A program made the position numbers and the translations under genes. Source: Mesorhabditis belari (taxonomy: Eukaryota > Nematoda > Chromadorea > Rhabditida > Rhabditidae). Taken from it: a DNA stretch of 64,000 nucleotides. The stretch spans positions 124,001 through 188,000 of the forward strand of contig CAUEEP010000749.1 in the NCBI GenBank assembly GCA_958450365.1. Reading direction: 5' to 3'. The notes under the pieces were generated by a model, which ran no database searches, was not told where the DNA came from, and saw only the letters and a list, made by a program, of their open reading frames with translations. Shown here piece after piece: positions 56,007 through 64,000 of this stretch (positions within the stretch are counted from its first letter, which is position 1; each line of letters begins with the position of its first letter).

Positions 56007-56830
56007 CCTTTGGGATCAAGAACCGAAAAATACCCTTTCTAGCGCATTAGGTTCTTTCTTTTTGTCTCATTAAAGCACGGAAAAGGGTGAATTGAATGCG
56101 GCAGATCGGTTGCATATCTACAGTTCAAATGCAATCTCATTGAGCACGAGCATGAGTTGGAGACGAACAATATTATTTTGTTCATTGTAGAGTGCTTTGT
56201 GTTGAAAATGAACCCTTTCTAGCGCACTAAATTCTTCATTTTTCTCGCAGAAATGGTTGATCTAGTACCTAGTTTTGTAATATTGATGCTAATACTGTTT
56301 TAAAGGTTTCACAGTAAGTTTGCTTCATAGTTACCTTTAAAACCTTTAAGTTGCTACCTTAACAAGCCGCTTATTAGCTCATATAGCTTTACTTATCTTC
56401 AAATAATATTATCTAGTTGTCAATAATAATATTATCTATTATCTTTTGTTCCGGATTTTCCATTAAAATCATTCAAATTTCCATTTCATTTCATTCAATT
56501 CAAATTCAATTTATCTAATCATTAACGAGATCAATCAAACGCTCAAAAAGCAAATAAAAAGCAAATAAAAAGCAAACACGGAACAAAATGCTAAGGAAAA
56601 TTAAAAAAAGCAAAAATGAAATGTGAAATAAATTGAAAAGGACAGACCCGATAGAGTAAAATTCTAAAAAATAGAAAAGATTTGGCAAAAAGTGTTCTGA
56701 GATTTGACTGAGCTGGGGAATATGGTTTAAATGATAAAATCAATCTACCGCGTATGAAATAAGCTCTTTAAATAAAACAGAATATGTTTTCTTTTGAGTT
56801 TTTTGTTTTCGTTTGCTTTTTCTTCTGAAA

Positions 56831-59800
56831 TTATTCGCGAAAAGAGCCACGAGAGACGCGAACACGACCGAATTCTCCGGCGTAAGCGTCGGCCTGAAAA
56901 GTGTTTCGAGTAAACGATCAAAATTCAAGTCTTTATTCTAAAAGGTGGGCAATTTAGGTAAGCTACCGTAATCTTTCTTTAGATTTCTTTTAATTCTTTC
57001 TAATTTACTTAATTTGGAGCTTATTTGATCTTAAATGAGAGCAAAATGAAGTAAATAAAGTAAATCGAATTCTTACAGTAAACTTTCCAATTTATCCACC
57101 GTTTATCTATTAAATTATTGTAAATTAGACTTTCTTAGTGCAAAATAGAAAACGGAATACGGTAGAAAATACCGTCAGATTCGAATATTTAGCTAATCTG
57201 TGCTTTCTATTTGAGAAACTTGATCGAACTGTAAAATTGGCTTTGGCTAGCAGTTTTCTTTTCAACTCCAATAGATATTCAGCTAATAAATTGCGGATTC
57301 TAACTGAGCTGATCTTAAGTGAATATCATATTTTATGAAAAATGATTTCTAGTATCGAATTTTATCACTTTAACCGGGGGCGGGACAAATGCGACCTTTT
57401 TTTGCGCACCTGGACATTTGCGCACTTTTTTTGCTGGAAAAGGCCTTAGGAAAGGCCGTAGAGCTTCAAAAAATGTTTTCATAGAAGGGAATCGTATGCG
57501 TAGATTCCGAATTTCGACAAATCAGACCTCGCTGACACGTCAAATTTGGGCTAAAAGGCAAAAACTACGCAACTTAACGCTTTTCCGCAGTTTTTGCCTT
57601 TTAGCCCAAATTTGACGTGTCAGCGAGGTCTGATTTGTCGAAATTCGGAATCTACGCATACGATTCCCTTCTATGGAAATATTTTTGAAGCTCTACGGCC
57701 TTTCCTAAGGCCTTTTCCAGCAAAAAAAAAGTGCGCAAATGTCCAGGTGCGCAAAAAAAAGGTCGCATTTGTCTCACCCCCTTTAACCCTCACCTGTGAC
57801 TTGATAAACGATCCGATCGAACCGACGGTAAACGAGTTGACATTCTCGGCGATTCGATCTCTTTCCTCCTAAAGATCGATAATAAGTTGAATTAGAAAAA
57901 AACTGATAAGCCATTCTAGACTTGAAGATATTTCAGTAAAATATAGGTATAGGTTAACCTGCTCAAATTCCTCTTCTTTAATCGTTTTCGCGCGGGCCAG
58001 CCTACCAGGACGAGTCGGCGACACTGGAGCCTCACTTTGCTCGATCGAGCTCACGTCTTGGATCTATAAAAGTCAAATTTTATTTTAATTTTATATATAA
58101 TTGAATTCAATGTTTATATTTTATCAATAATGACCTGAACTGCGTTTTTTCTTTGCAACTTGTACTCCAAAACGGCCAGCGTTCCGATGATTCCGTTCTC
58201 CATCGAAATGTAGACAATTCGAAGGCCCATCTGAAAGAAATATATTTAGAAATATATTTAGAAATTTGAAATTAAAATGCAAATTTTCATATGTAAATTT
58301 ATTTATCAACTATTTTTAGCTAGGATTTTAATATTAAAGCATTGATAAGAGGAAAGCTTACTTTGTAGACGGGCATTGCCATGAAGTGCCACAATGGGTG
58401 CCATGGGGAGGTCTAAAAAGAGAAAAGGTTAATATTTTGAGAAATAAAATATATTAATTACATATCTTACATATTATCTAGATATTTCAAGTAGTGTTAG
58501 TTCATTTTTTGATTGGAATTGAACCTTTGACCTTTGGGAATAAGTGATTGTGGGACATTTGATGTTCTTGATAATATTCTTGGTATCATGATAATATTCT
58601 TGATAATATATGCACCAAGTCTTTCTCTGTTGATTGGTACAAAACCTACATAAATTGAACAGCCAAACACCTAGAAATTTGAGCTTAAAGCGGATTGCCA
58701 ATGGCACAGGGGGCGGGCTTGTGGGACCTTTTATACGCGCCCCGCCCCTTTCCCATCTAATTTTAAGCTCAAATATCTTGGTGTTGAGCTGCCCAATTTA
58801 AATATTCTTGCTATCATTGGAGACGCCAAGTCTTTCTCTGTCGATTAGTACAAAAACTATTTCAATTGAACACTCCAACACCAAGGTTCTAAAGCTCAAA
58901 GTTAGATTGCCAATGGCAAAGTAAATCATCATTAGTAACCCCATTGTTAAGCCGTATCGTCGTGCTCATGTGTTCAATATCTTTTTAAGTTTAAAAATAT
59001 TCAGAATAGACGCTTTGCGATACTTTAGGTATTAGATCTTAGGCCTTACAGTACCACTAATATTCAGATAACGATTCCGTAAATTTACCGTTGAATAAAC
59101 AGGCATATCGTCACTCATCCCCATCGACGTCAACGTGATCCACGAGTAGTAGAAAGCGTCGAAGAAATCTTGAGACTTGGCTGAAAATCGGCTTTTGACA
59201 AGTGTTATTCAAAAACTTTATAGATAGATTATTCTATTATATTAAATTTCCAAGTTTTACCTCCTTTCGGCTCGTATCTCAGCGCCCACCAAGCGTCGTA
59301 ACACCATGTGCAGAAAGCGACAAATAACCAGTTACCTGAAAACGATTGTTAGAGATTACAGTATTGAATCTAAATTTTAAATCTATTATTTGTTAAATCT
59401 GTTAAATTAAATCTGTTCTAATCTCTTGAAACTATTAAATTTGACACTCATCTTCAACTCACCAAGCCAGATGAGCACGGTAAGTTTGATCGGGAAAGCA
59501 AACTCCTCGTTTGGATCCGTTTCAACACCGTAATCTTTTCTGAAAGAGGAATTGCGTTTCTATTGCTTACTATTGATTTCTATTGATTTCTATTGATTTC
59601 TATTGATTTCTATTGATTTCTATTGATTTCTATTGCTTTGTAATCTTGTAGACAAGTTTGAGACGTGATTAGAGTTGCCTGGGTTAAAAAATAGCTTGTG
59701 CTAACAAGAAGCTTGACTTTTAGGTTAACAATAGCTTTGAGCTTTGACGCTTTGACGATAATTTATCTGTATTTAATCAAGTTAACGAGTTTTCAAGAGT

Positions 59801-62509
59801 TTCAAAAGAAATGAGTAGAATACAAAATGGCGCACTACTCGCACTCAGTTCAAAATCACATTTTGAACTTTGATCCCTAATCGAAATTCATTGTTTTCTA
59901 GTCAAAATGAGCTAGTTTTTGGAAAGAAAAAGTAAAAAAAGGAAATGAAGCTGGTTTTCTTTGATTTTGAAGCATTGAAACTAGTTACAAAAACCAGAAA
60001 ATCGTGATTCCGCCGTAGAAAACGCGTGTTACAACTTTGTAGCGCTCTAGCAAACGTTTAAAAACTCTTCTGACCAGATCCAGAAAACACATTGCAGGAG
60101 AAATATTCAATTTGATAATAAAAAAAGAATTAGATCGATTGATTGTCTCTTCGCTAAGCTAGGGAATCTGAACTGAGCGCGGGTACTTTTAACACATTCA
60201 CGACAAGGTTTTTTTTTGATTTTTGAAGCTGTTTCCCTTCCAGGCCGTTTAAAAATTGCAAATTGGATTCAATTTTAATTAATTTGGCAACTAATTTGCA
60301 TTTAAAGGTTTATAACTTTCTTCAAAGTCAATATTTTTTAAAACAGTTTTCAGATAACTAATCCTCAAAGATTTCTCTTCATTTTCCCTAACTTAAGTAA
60401 ATCAATTGCCTGTAAAAGTTTTTTTTAAACGAGCTGGAAAAGAAATAACTTCAAAAATCAACAAAAAATCTCATCGTGAATGTGTTAAAGCTCGTTCTGA
60501 TCGATTAAGTGGTTGTGGCCAATGGTTTACTTCAATCGTTTACCAGGCTTATAGGTAACGTTATTACGGTAGGTATTGGATCCAAAATTAAAACCTCCAT
60601 CTGACAACGATTCGTCCGTAGAGTCTCGTGAGAACGACGAGAATCCATTGCGAGAGATCTCTTAAAACGACAAGTGACAGTGGAATTGAGATGAAACCGT
60701 AAACGATCGAGAGGAATCGACCGAAACCGGTGAAACAGTGAATGGCACCTAGAATATAGATACCGTATTTTCTCTAATAGTAGTGCACTCTGAGCGTTGC
60801 CTAAATTGCTCGAAATCTCGAAAACCGCTTATCAGAACCTATTGATGTGGGGTCGGAAAATGTAGCTGACGATGAGATCTAGTGGGGGATTCGAGTGTTG
60901 AGCTTTTGCAAAAGCTCGGAAGCCGTAAAATAGCCACCAACTCGGCTCGCCGGGGTGCACTACTATTAGGGAAAATTCGGTATTCAACTATTGATATGGA
61001 TTATTGAGAAGAGTTGAGAACGATTTTGCCTAAGCAAGTACTGTAACTTTAGTCTTTACTCACCGTATCCAACCGTCATATAGATATTCGCTGCAAAGAA
61101 CGTCGATGGCCAAAATCTCCACATCACATTATTCTCAATGTCCTCATCTTTGTGCAAAGCTGATCCCACGTAGATACTCTCCGCTTTTTCCATTCTCATA
61201 TAAACAATCTAAATTTGAGAATGCTGAAAATTCAATGTTAATCAAAATACCTTCAAAACATCTTCAAAAAGGGAAACGTTTTCGAAAGCCGGAATGTTCG
61301 TGATCAACTGGCTTGTAATGTTTTCCAGCTCAGCTTCAACATTGCTCAAGTCGACAATCAGTTTCTGAAAAGATTCAAAACTTTGTTACAAGATGTAAAA
61401 TGCTTATTTCTACAAGATTTTACTAATTTACTTTTACTAATAATCCATCCGCTATATGCTAACTTAATAGACTTGATCTGTAACAAAAGAATATGTTTTT
61501 GATCTGTCTTCCAACTTAGGTGGTCCTATTTGCTCAGATCACAACCTGTTTCCACATTTCTCTATCCCTTGCTATTGTCATCCAGTGTTTCCTATCTTGG
61601 TTGTTCCTGGTTCGAAGTCTTCGAGTTGCTTGTGCTGGTTGTGATTGCACTCTAGCCATCCTTTCTCTGGCCGTCTCTGCCACTCTTGTGCTCCACCTCG
61701 TTGCTGGTCTTCCGATGGGCCTCTTCTGGTCTCGTGGTAGCCACTCTGTGATCCGTATCGTCCATCTGTCGTCTGTTCTTCCGGCTACATGGCCGGCCCA
61801 TCTGGGTCTTTTTCTCCTGATCACTTCCACTAGATCTCTGAGTCCCAAGAGCTGGCGCATATCCGTACTTCTTAGGTCTTGGTCGAGCTGCGTCTTCCTA
61901 TTGTGCCCGAGGAGGTTACAAAAAAATTATTCTTTTGCCTCTCGACAAAAGAATATTTCGGTTTTAAATACCAAATCTACTTCTTTCTCAACACCTTCTT
62001 GCAGCATATATTATCTAAAAAGAGCTAAAATTGCTTAAAATCTTAAGCATTGTACCTGGTTCTTGAAAGTTTGACTGAAAAACTCACTCTTTCTTCAGCG
62101 GCTTTCTCGACCCTCCAAATTCCGAACGCTCCGCCGAAAGTCCAAATGAGAAGAAGCGATGAGATGAAAAGATGACGAACACACAACCATTTATACAATT
62201 TCCAAGCCAATCCATCCCTCTTTGTCTTCTTTTGCTTTTGATTTGCCGAATGTGTGTCTTTAAAGACTCTGAAGTTCAAGAATTGATTTGGATCAGATCA
62301 GATCAGATCAAATATCAGATTTGGAGCTGGAGAGATTTAAACCTAAAGAAGAAATTAAAAACTAAACTTTTACTACATTCTGAAGTTACAAGTTATCTTC
62401 AAGCCTTTAGCATTTAGCCTTCAAACCCTGAAGCCTTCAAATCTTTAAGCCAGCCCGAAAAAACTTACTTTGACAGATCTAACGGCTCGATCTTGTCGAG
62501 TGAAACCAT
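56831..62509 (-). CDS. Two-pore-domain potassium channel (TWK type) with SMGMS second filter
   Basis: Thirteen exons: 62509-62469, 62268-62088, 61364-61251, 61208-61064, 60748-60595, 59539-59463, 59335-59261, 59180-59089, 58412-58362, 58230-58135, 58063-57959, 57868-57794, 56893-56831; 422 residues. M1 is HLFISSLLLIWTFGGAFGIW followed by an extracellular helical cap (VEAELENITSQL); pore loop 1 is STFFAANIYMTVGYG with a normal filter (157-161); M2/M3 region GFGRFLSIVYGFISIPLSLV; pore loop 2 is FYYSWITLTSMGMSDDMP, where the family has TTIGFGD. The last filter glycine is Ser285. M4 is weak (WHFMAMPVYKMGLRIVYI). The cytosolic tail is longer than in the 40847 paralogue, with a basic RPGRLARAK stretch. 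Filter positions coincide by residue number with the paralogue, supporting a common origin. Introns hold family B, G and H elements and a retrotransposon tail. Confidence 0.92.
57376..57781. mobile_element. Family G foldback element
   Basis: Ends GGGGGCGGGACAAATGCGAC and GTCGCATTTGTCTCACCCCC; the centre is a long hairpin through GACACGTCAAATTTGGGC. It lies in the last intron of the second K2P gene. Confidence 0.85.
58545..58920. mobile_element. Family H hairpin dimer in K2P intron
   Basis: Two units, the first with a decayed left half; the GGGACCTTTTATACGCGCCC and CGCCCCTTTCCCATC junction is the same as at 29170. Confidence 0.75.
59560..59637 (+). repeat. 11-base tandem repeat in K2P intron
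   Basis: Six to seven copies of TATTGATTTC(T). Confidence 0.9.
60761..60982. mobile_element. TACCGTA-type MITE, family B
   Basis: Third copy of the 10504-10726 element, about 222 bases, with slightly mutated right end GGGAAAATTCGGTA. It is in a K2P intron, in the same orientation as the right-arm copy. Confidence 0.85.
61534..61915 (-). mobile_element. Non-LTR retrotransposon tail (reverse transcriptase C-terminal region)
   Basis: The minus-strand frame reads MRQLLGLRDLVEVIRRK, RWAGHVAGRTDDRW, ITEWLPRDQKRPIGRPATRW and ARDREMWKQV. This is the well-known C-terminal end of RTE/jockey-type endonuclease-reverse transcriptases. Polymerase and endonuclease regions are absent, so this is a 5'-truncated dead copy inside a K2P intron. 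Confidence 0.85.
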
Positions 62510-63099
62510 TAGAGTTGGTTTTTGTTGTAAAACTAAAATAAATCACAATGATAAGTCTATAATTCGTAAAAAATTGGAAAAAAAGGCTGAAAATTCATAT
62601 AGTAAGGATTTCATTTCATTCGTTATGTCTGTCAATGAAAGGGAAGAAAGGGGAATTCAGGAAACTGATGATGCTGACACAAAGTCGAATGATCAAAAGA
62701 GGAAATTCGATGGAGGGAAATCGACAAATTTGTGTAATAGAGTAATCAGAGAAAAACGTTTTCTGGATGATTCCAAACCCAGGGGGTCTCGCGGGGGGTG
62801 GGGGGGGGGGGGGGGGGTGGTTGGTGCAAAAGAACCTTCCAATCCTTTGAATTTTGATTTCGAATCTTGGGGCTTGGGGAAATTTTCAAATGCAAAGGCT
62901 TCGAACAGAATTTTGATTTCGGGACTTGTTCCGCTTGTCAACTTTCGAAAACTACCGTAGTCTATCATAGATTTATATTCATACTTTATCGGCAGAAAAG
63001 CGTATCGCGCAATACACAAATCTCACAAAAACAAAGAGAGAATTTACTCGGCGATGTGGAGGGGGGAGAAAAGAAGAAGAAGAAGATAGGCTTCTTGCT

Positions 63100-63260
63100 T
63101 TAATAACCTCAAGCCAGAATGGGCCACCCAGTGGAAGGTGAACCCGCTAGGGGGATCTCTAGTCAGCTCTGAGAAGAGACCTCTAGTCTGGGCACGGGCT
63201 GGGAAGAGAACCGGGGGCGCCCCACCCCAGTTTGGAGTGAGACTTAACCTACCTGAGGGC
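63100..63260. other. GC-rich block of unknown nature
   Basis: A compact GC-rich stretch in AT-rich DNA with short internal repeats (CTCTAGTC twice, GGGCACGGGCTGGG) and CCAGAATGGGCCACCCAGTG near its start. Neither strand shows a long open frame. It could be a structured RNA or part of a retroelement. Confidence 0.4.
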
Positions 63261-63378
63261 CTTATCTAAAGTTACCTAACTTTTTGTTGATTTTGAGCTC
63301 AACGATATCAAAAACTGGATAGATTGAATAAAACGATAAATAATAAAGAATTGAAGGAATTGGCAAGAAAAAGTAGAT

Positions 63379-63450
63379 TTCCGGAGAGGGGATTGAATCA
63401 TCGACCTTTTGCTTTCCGGGCAATTGCTCTAACCACTGAGCTATCCGGTA
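63379..63450 (-). pseudogene. tRNA-like sequence, best-preserved of the set
   Basis: The minus strand has TACCGGATAGCTCAGTGG (acceptor and A box), anticodon-like loop CCGGAAA between TTGC and GCAA, GATTCAATCCCC (B box), then TCCGGAA pairing with the 5' end at six of seven positions. The T stem is mismatched and position 33 is C, not T, so function is unlikely. Confidence 0.6.
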
Positions 63451-64000
63451 CCTTTACTTGCTAAGAGAAAGATGGAAAGAAAAAGAGCAAGAAGCTTACA
63501 ATTTTTGAAAGTTAACACGTTTTAGAAAAAGCATATGGGAACAAGTACCATAATCAAGAACTTACTTTCAATGTACATGCTTAACAAAAGCTTTTGTAGG
63601 CTAAGACAATTAGACATACTATAAAAGGATACTGTAGCTTTTTCATAGTTTGAAGGTAATTAAAAAGTCGAAGATCAACTACTGTAGATAATAGTTAGCA
63701 TACTCTAGTTAGCATATTGTAGTTGTAAAAGAAATAATTGAAAATAAAAACAACAAGAAGCTGTTAAAGGACAATAAACAACAAATACCAAACCCTGAAA
63801 TCCTTAAAAAAGTACCGTAATCTATGAACTCTAAGAATTAAATCATAGAAGAAAATTTACAATTCAAAAATGTCAAACATTTGACACACATCATAAGATA
63901 TAAAGGAGCGAAAACTGGACTTTAAAGTACTTGTATTGTTGTTACAAGAGCACATTCTAGAAAACTATTACGATTAACTGAACGACGGAAGTCAATCATG

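Larger units (their letters stand above)
51447..56830. other. 5.4 kb intergenic, repeat-rich
   Basis: Between two minus-strand genes. Holds family E and F elements, a three-unit tandem repeat at 53375-53460 (TTGAGCTTGAGCTCAA words), a 38-base perfect hairpin at 53482-53519 repeated at 54443-54480, and a direct duplication (53990-54240 with 54478-54700). Long minus-strand frames in the duplication lack splice sites or family resemblance, so I call no gene. Confidence 0.5.
62510..64000. other. Upstream region of the second K2P gene, no gene seen
   Basis: Contains a G run (62797-62817), a GC-rich block (63100-63260) that differs sharply from its surroundings, and a tRNA-like sequence (63379-63450). 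Open frames here are not supported by splice sites or family resemblance. Confidence 0.5.

Overview
The window is AT-rich nuclear DNA of a nematode, probably a free-living rhabditine. Genes are split by many short introns whose acceptors are almost always TTTTCAG or TTTTTAG. Several start codons sit a few bases after such an acceptor, as expected for spliced-leader trans-splicing. The nematode telomere hexamer TTAGGC occurs in two internal arrays, and small Tc1/mariner-like and foldback elements lie in most introns. I cannot name the species. All exon models were assembled by eye from splice sites, reading phase and protein family resemblance; every multi-exon model below keeps one open frame across all its junctions.

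Layout. 2-506 (+): 3' end of an unidentified cysteine-containing gene. 1989-6244 (-): serpin with a huge reactive-loop insertion. 7695-18110 (-): unidentified multi-pass membrane protein gene broken up by a giant palindrome (arms 6769-10811 and 11521-15537), so that one intron carries an inverted copy of the gene's own last three exons. 19094-19333 (-): small secreted CxxCxxxC protein. 22864-31156 (+): 21-exon secreted two-domain galectin whose second carbohydrate domain is interrupted by a 338-residue Ser/Trp- and Tyr/Cys-rich insert. 33417-38995 (+): acyltransferase-3/SGNH protein of the nematode OAC type. 40847-46409 (-) and 56831-62509 (-): two paralogous two-pore-domain potassium channel (TWK) genes, each with one abnormal selectivity filter, in opposite pore loops. 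49893-51446 (-): minimal small heat shock protein between the two channels.

The rest is accessory DNA: at least seven families of short inverted-repeat elements (several sharing a TACCGTA end), an inverted pair of Tc1-like transposon remnants that still encode the transposase C-terminus, a non-LTR retrotransposon tail, six tRNA-like sequences with Pol III A and B boxes, tandem repeats, and a run of about 180 A. No CRISPR array, operon or bacterial gene is present. The genes share no evident pathway. The most novel items are the galectin with its phase-symmetric inserted exon block, the palindrome inside the membrane-protein gene, the serpin loop and the reciprocal channel filter changes.
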